Positions 33,478-41,116 of a DNA stretch of 64,000 nt are shown in pieces; the first letter of the stretch is position 1, and each line of letters begins with the position of its first letter. The stretch lies in assembly GCF_042688385.1 (NCBI RefSeq), contig NZ_JBHUPY010000007.1, positions 186,001 to 250,000 of the forward strand, in the 5' to 3' direction. The DNA comes from Herpetosiphon sp042688385. Lineage in GTDB: Bacteria > Chloroflexota > Chloroflexia > Chloroflexales > Herpetosiphonaceae. Below the pieces are notes generated by a model. It had not been told where the DNA came from, did not search any database, and was given only the letters and a program-made list of their open reading frames with translations. Both the position numbers and the translations under genes were made by a program.

Positions 33478-34464
33478 ATGGAAGATTTTTTGCGCCGAGC
33501 AGCGGCGGATTTACATATTGGGGTTGAACAAACCAGCCCAACCACGTGGACATTAACTATTCCCGGCAGCTTGGCTCGGGTTTTTGGCAAAGAAACAGTC
33601 TTGGTCACAACTGATAAACAAGTTGCGGCGCTCGACCCTGATCTACAATTGCTTTCGCCCAACTCATCGTTAACCTTGCGCCTCGCCGAGCAGTTGCGTT
33701 CACGCGGGCGGCCAACCCACCGCGCGCGCTTGGAATGGTATCCTGATCAAGCTAGCTTGTTGGCCGATGTGCAGCAAGCGCAGCTAATTCAAGGCCCAGC
33801 CTTGCAAATTAGCGCCTTGCAACAGCATATTGTGCTGCGGATTACCTTCCGCATTCGTTTTGAGCGCGAAGTGATCGAAGAAAAAATGGTGGCTTGTTGT
33901 GTCGATTATGAAACTGGCCAAGTTTGGCCCACGGTTACCGACATCACCAATCTGCGTGAGCAATTAACGCCCTTGCCCACAACCGGCCTAACCGAGGAGC
34001 ACGTGAATGTCGCCTTGCACCATGCTCGGCGCTGGCTCGAACGCTTGCTCTACCCGCAAAAAGCCCTGCACGAAGCCCAACTTGCCCAATTGCTGGCGGT
34101 CGAAAAAGCGCGCATCAATGCCTTCTACGATGCCCTAGAGGAAGATTCAGGCTTAGCCTTGGGGGCCAAAGAGGGCGAATCGAACAAACAATACGCGCTC
34201 GAAGAAGAACGCAAACGCTTGCTTGATGAGCAAGAATATCGTTATGCGCTTTCGCTAGCCGCCGAAACGGTAAGCGTCGCCACCCTCCACGTGCCAGTTT
34301 TGCACATTGGCAGCAAACAACAAGCACAATTAATCGCGATCTCGCCCTTGTTTGAGCCAATGATTCAATTGCCCCATTGCCAAGCCTGTGGCCGTCAAGC
34401 AAGCTTAGTCCAACACAAAAATCAACTTGTTTGCAATGTTTGCCATCAAGTGCTCGCTCAATAG
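33478..34464 (+). CDS. hypothetical protein with C-terminal zinc ribbon
   Basis: The 328-residue soluble protein is not one I can name. The C-terminus has CQACGRQASLVQHKNQLVCNVC, a four-cysteine zinc ribbon. The middle (about 195-270) is a long charged coiled-coil-like stretch. The N-terminal 100 residues (WTLTIPGSLARVFGKETVLVTTDKQVAA, then LQLLSPNSSLTLRLAEQL) read like the extra C-terminal module of some large SNF2-type helicases, so it may be a free-standing relative of that module. That is inference only. It diverges from the protease gene, with about 113 bases between the start codons. Confidence 0.65.
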   Translation: MEDFLRRAAADLHIGVEQTSPTTWTLTIPGSLARVFGKETVLVTTDKQVAALDPDLQLLSPNSSLTLRLAEQLRSRGRPTHRARLEWYPDQASLLADVQQAQLIQGPALQISALQQHIVLRITFRIRFEREVIEEKMVACCVDYETGQVWPTVTDITNLREQLTPLPTTGLTEEHVNVALHHARRWLERLLYPQKALHEAQLAQLLAVEKARINAFYDALEEDSGLALGAKEGESNKQYALEEERKRLLDEQEYRYALSLAAETVSVATLHVPVLHIGSKQQAQLIAISPLFEPMIQLPHCQACGRQASLVQHKNQLVCNVCHQVLAQ

Positions 34465-34490
34465 TGTTTTTTTTCAAGCCAATTTTAGTT

Positions 34491-34621
34491 CCCTCACCCC
34501 CCAACCCCTCTCCCGTGGCGCGGGCGAGGGGGAGCACCCGTTTTTATCAGGGATTTTTGCACGAACCACGGCGTTAAAGCCCCTCGCCCGCGCCACGGGA
34601 GAGGGGTTGGGGTGAGGGGAT
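34491..34621. repeat. dispersed GC-rich inverted repeat, copy 4
   Basis: The ends CCCTCACCCCCCAACCCCTC and GAGGGGTTGGGGTGAGGGG are inverted copies. The inner arms CCCGTGGCGCGGGCGAGGGG and CCCCTCGCCCGCGCCACGGG are also inverted. It begins 27 bases after the stop codon of the zinc-ribbon gene. A short GAAAGGGAGAGGGGTTCG fragment follows. Confidence 0.82.
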
Positions 34622-34675
34622 CTTAACTACTACCCTTGAAAGGGAGAGGGGTTCGTTAACTCACACAATTCATCT

Positions 34676-34742
34676 ATTAACAAAAGTTAATAAATTGATC
34701 GGACTTAAGGCGCTTGCACGGGCTGCCAAACACCCCTATGAT
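34676..34742 (+). promoter_or_regulatory. promoter and inverted repeat before the DUF2236 gene
   Basis: TTGCAC (34714-34719) and TATGAT (34737-34742) are 17 bases apart and give a leader of about 110 bases. ATTAAC (34676-34681) and GTTAAT (34686-34691) form an inverted repeat upstream, a possible activator or repressor site. The rest of 34622-34857 shows nothing else I can name. Confidence 0.5.
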
Positions 34743-34857
34743 ACTAGCCAAGCATAGATCCTTTGGCCACGAGCATTTCACCCTTTCTATGCACATCGGT
34801 CATACCAGCCACTAGGCTTGGCTTTACCCTGATCGTTGGAGAATTGAAAGGGGAAGT

Positions 34858-35949
34858 ATGCGTTACACCCAAGCATATCTTGAAGCGTTGCGTCCAATTG
34901 GCGACCCTGCCGCCGATAGTTTAATTGCCCAGTTGGCTGCTCATGGCGATTTAGCGCGCGTAAGCCAAGTGCTGCGCCAAATTGCCAAAAACGACCAGCC
35001 ATCGCCCCACGATTTGCCGCCGCTGCTCATTGCATGGCTCGCACAACATTCTACTCCTCCTGCAACGATCGATTGGCAACGAATTAATAATGGGGCAGCT
35101 TTTTTTGCCCGCTATGGCATGGCAATTACGGTTGTGCTCTCAACCGCCGCGTTGGTTGGCTGTTATGCGGCCCAAAAAGGGGTCAAAGTGCTCACCCAAA
35201 CCCAGCGCTTGCAAACCGAACCCTACCGCCGCGTCACCGAATCGGGCCATTTTGTGATGGCAGTCTTGCAACCAAATGCTTTACAAGCCAATGGCGAAGG
35301 ATTGCAGATCATTCAAAAAGTGCGCCTGATGCACGCCGCTGTGCGCTACCACATTGACCAAGCTGGCCAATGGAATTACAGCGAACTGGGGGTGCCAATT
35401 TGCCAAGAAGATATGTTGGGCACGCTGATGGTGTTTTCGTATGGCGTAATTTGGGGCTTGGAGCAACTTGGCTATCGCATCGCCAAGCAGCAAGCAGAGG
35501 ATTTTCTGTATACGTGGAATCTGATTGGCAGCTTGATTGGCATCGATCCTGCCAGCTTGCCACGCTCAATCGCCGAAGCCGAAGATTTGGCCTATAGCAT
35601 TTCGAACCGTCAGCATGGCCCTTCGGACGAGGGCCGCGAACTGACCCAAGCACTGCTGGCAATGCATACGGGGCTATTACCAAGCCGTTTTTTCGATGGC
35701 ATGGTTCCCGCATTGATCCAGCATTTGGCAGGTGCTGAGGTGGCGGCATGGATGGGCGTGCCCCAAACCCGCTGGAAATATGCGCTACGCTATCTTAAAG
35801 CGCTCAACAGCGCCATGCGGACGATTACCCAGCACGTTCCTCTAATCGATACCCAATTCGATCGCTTAACATTTTTGTTGTTGCAACGCTGGACGGGCGC
35901 AATTCATCGTGGCGAGTTGAGCGCAACCCTCAATGAATGGAGCGCTTAA
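34858..35949 (+). CDS. DUF2236 family (MpaB/latex-clearing-protein-like) oxygenase
   Basis: The 363-residue protein matches the DUF2236 pattern: YRRVTESGHFVMAVLQP, then QKVRLMHAAVRYHID (the His-rich helix that holds heme in Lcp proteins), YSELGVPICQEDMLGTLMVFS, GYRIAKQQAEDFLYTWNLIGSLIGID and AYSISNRQHGPSDEGRELTQALL. Characterised relatives are the rubber oxygenase Lcp and the fungal mpaB cleavage enzyme; most members are unstudied. A hydrophobic helix near residues 75-95 could tie it to the membrane. AAGGGGAAG lies before the ATG. It has its own promoter and terminator. Confidence 0.85.
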   Translation: MRYTQAYLEALRPIGDPAADSLIAQLAAHGDLARVSQVLRQIAKNDQPSPHDLPPLLIAWLAQHSTPPATIDWQRINNGAAFFARYGMAITVVLSTAALVGCYAAQKGVKVLTQTQRLQTEPYRRVTESGHFVMAVLQPNALQANGEGLQIIQKVRLMHAAVRYHIDQAGQWNYSELGVPICQEDMLGTLMVFSYGVIWGLEQLGYRIAKQQAEDFLYTWNLIGSLIGIDPASLPRSIAEAEDLAYSISNRQHGPSDEGRELTQALLAMHTGLLPSRFFDGMVPALIQHLAGAEVAAWMGVPQTRWKYALRYLKALNSAMRTITQHVPLIDTQFDRLTFLLLQRWTGAIHRGELSATLNEWSA

Positions 35950-35983
35950 TTCAATCAAGCCCCCCGCTAATGCTACACTAAAG

Positions 35984-36016
35984 CCAATCTGGCGCTTGCC
36001 ACGATTGGTCTTTTTT
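35984..36016 (+). terminator. terminator of the DUF2236 gene
   Basis: CCAATC (35984-35989) pairs with GATTGG (36003-36008), and an inner TGGC/GCCA stem with one bulged C extends it. A TCTTTTTT tract follows. It lies just before the tetR promoter. Confidence 0.75.
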
Positions 36017-36021
36017 AGGTC

Positions 36022-36076
36022 TTGACAGTATTCGATTTACAGTGTAAATTCATTTATAAGATTTACACTGTAAATC
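36022..36076 (+). promoter_or_regulatory. tetR promoter with two palindromic operators
   Basis: TTGACA (36022-36027) and TAAATT (36045-36050) are 17 bases apart. ATTTACAGTGTAAAT (36035-36049) and ATTTACACTGTAAAT (36061-36075) are each near-palindromic and are exact reverse complements of each other, with centres 26 bases apart. The first overlaps the -10 region and the second the likely transcript start, so binding of the TetR protein should shut off its own gene. Confidence 0.85.
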
Positions 36077-36091
36077 TATTGAGGTTTTGGA

Positions 36092-36790
36092 ATGGCGCGA
36101 ACGCGGAATCATGTACTCAATGCTGAAACAACCGTTCAAATTAAGCAAGCAGCTCGCCAACTTATGGCGCAGCATGGCACAGCAGGCTTATCAATCCGAG
36201 GGATTGCCAAAGTGCTGTCGGTGAGTCCTCCGGCGCTGTATCACTACTTTGCCAACTTGGACGACCTGATTACAACCTTAATCGCTGATAGTTTTAATAG
36301 TTTGGCCGATCGCTTGGATGAGGTCGGACTCAAAAGCCGAACCAAGACCAAGGCAGGCCGCTTATTAGCTGTGCTCGAAGCCTATCGCAGCTGGGCGTTT
36401 GAGCATCCAATCGATTTTCAACTGATCTATGGGAATCCGATTCCAGGCTATAACGCCCCGCGCGAAATTACCGTACCTGCCGTGGTGCGCACGTTTGTCA
36501 CCCCAGTACGCTTGGCCGATTTAGCCATCAAAGCTGGCGAATCGAGCCTCAACGAATTTGTCATGACCGAGGCCTGTGCCGAACGCATGACCGCCATGAT
36601 TACCCAAAATAACTATCCAGTTTCGCTTGAATCGATGTATGTTGTGATGACGCTTTGGACGCAAATTCATGGCCTGATTATGCTGGATTTATACGGGCAT
36701 CTTAGCTCGAATGTTGGCAATGCTGAGGAATTCTATCGCCATCGGGTGATGGAAATGCTGCACAGTTTTGGCTTTCACGACTTAACTTAA
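36092..36790 (+). CDS. TetR family transcriptional regulator (WHG domain)
   Basis: The 232-residue protein has an N-terminal helix-turn-helix (about 15-60: AARQLMAQHGTAGLSIRGIAKVLSVSPPALYHYFANLDDL) and a ligand-binding half with WAFEHPIDFQLIYGNPIPGY, typical of the TetR_C_33/WHG group. GAGG lies seven bases before the ATG. Two strong operators sit in its promoter. The oxidoreductase gene 81 bases downstream on the same strand is probably under the same control. Ligand unknown. Confidence 0.93.
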   Translation: MARTRNHVLNAETTVQIKQAARQLMAQHGTAGLSIRGIAKVLSVSPPALYHYFANLDDLITTLIADSFNSLADRLDEVGLKSRTKTKAGRLLAVLEAYRSWAFEHPIDFQLIYGNPIPGYNAPREITVPAVVRTFVTPVRLADLAIKAGESSLNEFVMTEACAERMTAMITQNNYPVSLESMYVVMTLWTQIHGLIMLDLYGHLSSNVGNAEEFYRHRVMEMLHSFGFHDLT

Positions 36791-36870
36791 TCAACCTGGC
36801 AATGACACTTAAATTGGCCTTGGCAATAAGGCTGAGCTTGCTGTTGCCAAAATTAATAAGGAAACTCCCC

Positions 36871-37794
36871 ATGACAAACGAATTACACGTTATTTTTGGC
36901 ACTGGCCCAATTGGCAAAGCGACCGCCCGCTGTTTGGTTAGCGCAGGCAAACAGGTGCGAATGATTAATCGTTCCGGCAAGGCCAGCCATCTGCCAGAGA
37001 GCGTTGAAGTGCTAGCTGGCGATATTTACGATCAACAATTCGTCGCGCAGCAAGCCCGCGATGCCGCCAGCGTTTACCAATGTGCCCAGCCAGCCTACTA
37101 CGAATGGACGAGCAAATTTCCCGCTATGCAAGCGGCTGTGATCGCAGGCGTAGCCCAAAGCAATGCGCGCTTGGTCGTGATGGAAAATTTGTATGGCTAC
37201 GGCCGCTGCACGCAGCCAATGACCGAAGCAACGCCATTTGCCGCCCACACCCGCAAAGGCAAACTGCGCGCCCAAATGAGCGAGCATCTGTTTGCAGCCC
37301 ATCAGGCTGGCCGAATTCGCGCAACCAGCGTGCGCGCCTCAAATTTCTATGGCCCAGAATATCAGCTGATGGGCGATCAGGTGGTGAAACCTGCTTTGCA
37401 AGGCAAAAAAGCAACCTTGCTTGGCAATGCAGATATGCCACATAGTTTCAGTTATGTCAATGATATTGGTGCAACGCTGGCGCTGTTGGGCAGCGATGAT
37501 CGCGGTTTGGGCCGCCCGTGGCATGCACCAAGCCCAGCCGCGCTGACCCAGCGCGAGTTTGTAGCAATTTTGGCCAAGATTTTGGGCAAGCCAGTTGGCT
37601 ATCGTACCATCAACACAGCGATGGTTTGGCTACTTGGACGCTTTGTCAAAGAAATTGGCGAAACGGTTGAGATGATGTATGAGTGGCAAGCGCCGTTTGT
37701 GATGGATAGCAGCGCGTTTAGCCAAACCTTCGGGCTTGAAGCCACGCCAATCGAAGAGGGAATTCGCTCGATGGTGGATTGGTTTCGCAATTAA
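36871..37794 (+). CDS. NAD-dependent epimerase/dehydratase family oxidoreductase
   Basis: The 307-residue protein has an atypical SDR-family Rossmann start, HVIFGTGPIGKATARCLVSAGKQVRMINRSGK, with GxGPxG in place of the classical GxxGxxG. It also has ARLVVMENLYGYG, where the usual YxxxK active site is not obvious, and YVNDIGATLALLGSDD near the substrate domain. Extended SDR proteins act on nucleotide sugars, steroids or flavonoid-like compounds; the substrate is not clear. AAGGAA lies upstream of the ATG at 36871. It follows tetR and is likely repressed by it. Confidence 0.8.
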   Translation: MTNELHVIFGTGPIGKATARCLVSAGKQVRMINRSGKASHLPESVEVLAGDIYDQQFVAQQARDAASVYQCAQPAYYEWTSKFPAMQAAVIAGVAQSNARLVVMENLYGYGRCTQPMTEATPFAAHTRKGKLRAQMSEHLFAAHQAGRIRATSVRASNFYGPEYQLMGDQVVKPALQGKKATLLGNADMPHSFSYVNDIGATLALLGSDDRGLGRPWHAPSPAALTQREFVAILAKILGKPVGYRTINTAMVWLLGRFVKEIGETVEMMYEWQAPFVMDSSAFSQTFGLEATPIEEGIRSMVDWFRN

Positions 37795-37815
37795 CCAGCG
37801 GCGCAGCGCAGGCGT

Positions 37816-38391
37816 TCAAAAGCTTGCGCTGCACTCCAACGCCTCGGCCAGCAGTTGTTTATAGTCGCTGCGCGGAATTTCATAGGCTCCAAAGGTTGCC
37901 AAATGCGGCGTGATAAATTGGGTATCGAGCAATTGGAAACCGCCAGCCCGTAAGCGCTCAACCAACGCTACCAAAGCAACTTTGCTGGCATCGCGCACCT
38001 TGCTCCACATACTTTCGCCAGCAAACAAGCCAGCCAAGCCAACCCCATACAAGCCACCAACCATCTCGCCAGCTTGCCATGCCTCGACGCTATGCGCCAA
38101 ACCACCAGCGTGCAATTGGCTATAAACTTCAATAAATTCTTGGCTGATCCAAGTTTCGTCGCGTTCAGCACAGGCTTGCATGGTTTCACGAAACGCCGTA
38201 TCAAAGCGAATTTCAAAGGTTTGGCGGCGAATCGTGCGTTGCAACGAATGCGCCACATGAAAACGCTCATCAAGCGGAATAATCGCCCGTGGATCGGGAT
38301 CGTACCAATAAATTTGGCCATCCTCGGCCATGGGAAAGATCCCTTGGGCATAGCCATAAATCAATAATTGTGGTGAGAGTCGCTTGGTCAT
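37816..38391 (-). CDS. aat: leucyl/phenylalanyl-tRNA-protein transferase
   Basis: The 191-residue enzyme adds Leu or Phe from charged tRNA to the N-terminus of proteins that begin with Arg or Lys, marking them for ClpS/ClpAP. The family motifs are all present: YGYAQGIFPMAEDGQIYWYDPDPRAIIPLD, WISQEFIEVYSQLHAGGLAHSVEAW, VGGLYGVGLAGLFAGESMWS and QLLDTQFITPHLATFGAYEIPR. It is a little shorter than the enterobacterial form. The ATG at 38391 has GGAG ten bases upstream. clpS, the adaptor that reads the products, is divergent right next to it. Confidence 0.96.
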   Translation of the reverse strand: MTKRLSPQLLIYGYAQGIFPMAEDGQIYWYDPDPRAIIPLDERFHVAHSLQRTIRRQTFEIRFDTAFRETMQACAERDETWISQEFIEVYSQLHAGGLAHSVEAWQAGEMVGGLYGVGLAGLFAGESMWSKVRDASKVALVALVERLRAGGFQLLDTQFITPHLATFGAYEIPRSDYKQLLAEALECSASF

Positions 38392-38427
38392 GCTATCATG
38401 TCTCCAAAAAGTGAGGTCAATCAACCA

Positions 38428-38769
38428 ATGAATACACCACGGGATGTGGCAACCGCCGAACCACAAACGACCACTGATGTCGAGCTAGATTTTATCACGC
38501 TCAGCGATGAGGAATTGGAAAAGCCCTATCGGGTGATTTTGCAAAACGATGATATAACCCCCATGGAAGTGGTGGTCTGGGTTTTGGAAAAGGTCTTTGA
38601 GCAATCGTTTGAACAAGCCAGCAGCATTATGCTCGAAGCCCATCTCAAGGGTCATGCTTTGGTCACGATTTTGCCCTTCAAAGAGGCCAATTCGCGCGTG
38701 TATAGCGCCCAAAGCCGCGCCCGCGATCTGGGTTTTCCGCTCGTTTTGTTCCTCGAACCGGATTTTTAA
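38428..38769 (+). CDS. clpS: ATP-dependent Clp protease adaptor ClpS
   Basis: The 113-residue adaptor has PYRVILQNDDITPMEVVVWVLEKVFEQS, SIMLEAHLKGHALV and the C-terminal beta strand typical of ClpS. The NDD-TPME pocket binds the primary N-degron residues Leu, Phe, Tyr and Trp and hands substrates to ClpA or ClpC. I prefer ATG 38428, with GAGGT upstream, over ATG 38398, which has none and would leave six bases to the aat start. The divergent arrangement with aat puts writer and reader of the same degron side by side. Confidence 0.95.
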   Translation: MNTPRDVATAEPQTTTDVELDFITLSDEELEKPYRVILQNDDITPMEVVVWVLEKVFEQSFEQASSIMLEAHLKGHALVTILPFKEANSRVYSAQSRARDLGFPLVLFLEPDF

Positions 38770-38821
38770 GCATTGGAGGTCGGGGGCTGGTAGTTGGGGC
38801 AGGACATTGGAGCTATGAAGT

Positions 38822-39139
38822 TCGGTATGAATGAGATGCATGCCCTCACCCCCAGCCCCTCTCCCACTGCACGCGGGCGAGGGGAGCATGGGCCTCGTGG
38901 TTTGCCAGCTCATAGCCATAATTCTCTGTGTTAAGTATTTGATCCACGAAGGATAAGTTTTTTCGCCCCCAATTCCACAGTCGGTATGAATGAGATGCAT
39001 GCCCTCACCCCCAGCCCCTCTTCCACTGCACGCGGGCCAGGGGAGCGTGGGCCTCGTGGTTCGCCAGCCCATAGCCATAATTCTCTGTGTTAAGTATTTG
39101 ATCCACGAAGGATAAGTTTTTTCGCCCCCAATTCCACAA
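38822..39139 (+). repeat. 159-base tandem duplication containing repeat copy 5
   Basis: Unit one is 38822-38980 and unit two 38981-39139, both starting TCGGTATGAATGAGATGCAT. I count about six base differences between them, with no length change. Each unit contains a truncated copy of the dispersed repeat (CCCTCACCCCCAGCCCC to GGGGAGC) and a copy of TTAAGTATTTGATCCACGAA. Confidence 0.9.
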
Positions 39140-39202
39140 ATTGTTGCGATTATGTTCCTTTAGCATCTCATCCTTCATGCCTCATCCTTGATAATTTCGC
39201 AA

Positions 39203-39222
39203 CTCTGCGCCTCTGCGTTAAA
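39203..39222 (+). repeat. 20-base repeat, upstream copy flanking the vault-like gene
   Basis: CTCTGCGCCTCTGCGTTAAA occurs here. Its exact reverse complement lies at 40956-40975 on the other side of the gene at 39416. Short CATCCTTCAT elements nearby are also inverted on the far side. Confidence 0.8.
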
Positions 39223-39415
39223 TTTCTGCCTTTTGACTTTTGATTTTTGCCTTTGCATGTTCCCATAGCCCATAGCCTATATTTTGACTCCTGCCTTTTG
39301 CCCTTTGACTTTAGCTTTCATCCTTCATAATTCATCCTTCATCCCTGTATTAAATGTCATAGCAATTGTCACAACTGCGGTGTATGCTAGCCCTAGCATA
39401 GCAGCGGAGGACACA

Positions 39416-40804
39416 ATGATTATTCCTTGGATCTACTACGTTCAAGCTGATGAACAATTATTAGTCGAGAGTTTTAGCCGCCGTTGGACGGTCAATGGGC
39501 CGCAACGCTACACCGCTCGACCCTTCGAGCGAATTACGCGGCGCAACGGTTTGGTGCTTGGCCCAACCGAATATGTGTATGTCACCGATTCCTTGAGCGG
39601 CCAAGTACGGCTCGAACGCGGCCCACAACTGCTCTTCCCCAACGCCTACGAAGAGCTTGGCAAAATCCTTTTGGCAATTCCGCTCAAGAAAAATCAATAT
39701 GCCCGCATTTTGGATCGCAGCACGGGCCAATTACGGGTTGAGCGCGGCGAGCAAAGCGTCTATCTCCAACCCAACGAGATTCAAGTTGGCGCGATTGAGG
39801 CTGGCTATAATATCGATGAGCATCACGCTGTTTTGGTGCGCAGCACCACCGATGGCCAATTAAACCTCATCACCACGCCGCAAGTCTTTATTCCCACCGC
39901 CGAACAAGAAGTGATCGAGCATCGCCAACGGATTTTGCTCGAAAACCATGAAGTTGTGGTAATTAAAGATCGTGATGGACGCTATCAATTTCGCCGTGGC
40001 AGTCAACGAGATCGCTCGTTCTTCCTCGAACCATACACCGATTTGGTGACTTTTCGCTGGTCGTCGGGCTTGCACAAAGATAAACGCAATTTAGTCATCA
40101 CCCATTTGGATATTCGGCCAAAATTTATGTGGTATGCCTTCGAAGCCCGCACCCAAGATAATGTCGAAATTTTGATCGATATTACCTTCTTTTGGCAATT
40201 GGCTGATGTTGAGGCCATGATTGTGAGCACCGATGATGCACCAGGCGATATTTGCGCCCACGCTCGTAGCGCCATCATCCAAGCTGTTTCGCAAACCAGC
40301 CTAGAACGCTTTTTAGCCAATTTCAATAGCATTGTGCGCGATGCAGTAATTGTGCCCGAAGACGATTTTTATGCAGAGCGCGGCGTAAAATTGCATTCGG
40401 TCGAAGTGCGCTCAATTACCTGCAAAGACCCCAATACCCAGCGCGTACTGCAAGAAATTATTCAAGAAACCACCAATCGGCTCAATCGGTTGCAAAAACA
40501 AGAGAGCGAGAACGAAATCAAGGTCAAGCAACTTGAGGGTGAAATTGTGGCCCAGGAAACTCGCAGCCGCTTGCTCGAATTGCAGCGCCGCATCGCCCAA
40601 GCAGAAGCCGAAACCCACGGTTTGGCCGAAGCCGAGCGCGTCCATGCGTTTATCCAAGGCCTCGGCGACGATTTGCCAATCAGCGAAAAGTTGGCGATTT
40701 TCAATATTCTGCGCCGCCAAGAGGCAATTGCAAGCCTCAGCCAAGGCAAGGCCCAGTTGTATCTCACGCCTGCTGATATTAATTTGAGCCTTGAGCATCA
40801 TTAG
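39416..40804 (+). CDS. major-vault-protein-like protein
   Basis: This 462-residue protein has the layout of the eukaryotic major vault protein. Residues 41-210 hold four repeats of about 41 residues with a shared pattern, seen in YVYVTDSLSGQVRLERGP, YARILDRSTGQLRVERGE, AVLVRSTTDGQLNLITTP and VVVIKDRDGRYQFRRG. Each ends near a Pro, as in vault repeats. Residues 225-345 match the MVP shoulder, an SPFH/band-7-like fold (FEARTQDNVEILIDITFFWQ, GDICAHARSAIIQAV, RGVKLHSVEVRSI). Residues 350-425 form a charged helix like the start of the cap helix (QETTNRLNRLQKQESENEI). It is about half the length of animal MVP and lacks the long cap. GGAGG is five bases before the ATG. A plain SPFH/flotillin-like protein is the main alternative. 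No partner gene is adjacent. Confidence 0.8.
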   Translation: MIIPWIYYVQADEQLLVESFSRRWTVNGPQRYTARPFERITRRNGLVLGPTEYVYVTDSLSGQVRLERGPQLLFPNAYEELGKILLAIPLKKNQYARILDRSTGQLRVERGEQSVYLQPNEIQVGAIEAGYNIDEHHAVLVRSTTDGQLNLITTPQVFIPTAEQEVIEHRQRILLENHEVVVIKDRDGRYQFRRGSQRDRSFFLEPYTDLVTFRWSSGLHKDKRNLVITHLDIRPKFMWYAFEARTQDNVEILIDITFFWQLADVEAMIVSTDDAPGDICAHARSAIIQAVSQTSLERFLANFNSIVRDAVIVPEDDFYAERGVKLHSVEVRSITCKDPNTQRVLQEIIQETTNRLNRLQKQESENEIKVKQLEGEIVAQETRSRLLELQRRIAQAEAETHGLAEAERVHAFIQGLGDDLPISEKLAIFNILRRQEAIASLSQGKAQLYLTPADINLSLEHH

Positions 40805-41116
40805 CGAGGGGCCAGGGGCTAGAGATTGGGGATCGGGGATCAGATAATGGGATTTATTTAACCACGAAGAACACGAAGAGCACGAAGGTTTAAGCTATTG
40901 AGTCCCAAGTGCTTATTCGTGTAATTCGTGCAATTCGTGGCTAAAACGGCTGGTTTTTAACGCAGAGGCGCAGAGCACCGAAGGATGAATTATGCGAGAT
41001 GAAGGATTAAAGCCAAAGTCCAAAAGCCCATAGCCTAGAGCCTCATTCCCTTCGTGCTCTTTGCGTTCTTCGCGGTTTCGCGCTTCGTGCTCTTCGTGCT
41101 CTTGGTGGATCAAAAC
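40805..41116. other. gene-free repeat-rich stretch after the vault-like gene
   Basis: The 312 bases contain ACCACGAAGAACACGAAGAG (from 40861), TTCGTGTAATTCGTGCAATT, the 20-base element at 40956 and an inverted relative CTTCGTGCTCTTCGTGCTCT near 41085. This kind of near-tandem CACGAAGA text is repetitive and non-coding. I see no gene or clear terminator in it. Confidence 0.6.
40956..40975 (-). repeat. 20-base repeat, downstream inverted copy
   Basis: TTTAACGCAGAGGCGCAGAG is the exact reverse complement of 39203-39222. The two copies lie 194 bases before the start codon and 152 bases after the stop codon of the vault-like gene. Confidence 0.8.

Larger units (their letters stand above)
38770..39415. 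other. gene-free repeat-rich stretch before the vault-like gene
   Basis: This 646-base stretch holds one dispersed GC-rich repeat (38843-38890) within a 159-base tandem duplication (38822-39139). Downstream is low-complexity text made of variations on CATCCTTCAT, TTTTGACTTTTG, CCCATAGCCC and CTCTGCGCCTCTGCGTTAAA. Nothing in it looks coding. Promoter elements for the gene at 39416 are not obvious. Confidence 0.6.

Noticed and set aside
38485..39078. Minus-strand open frame across clpS and the tandem repeat
   Set aside because: It consists of translated repeat units and antisense clpS, with duplicated peptides from the 159-base repeat. It is not a gene.
38822..39139. Tandem units considered as a CRISPR array
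   Set aside because: There are only two units of 159 bases with no short repeat/unique spacer pattern and no cas genes nearby.
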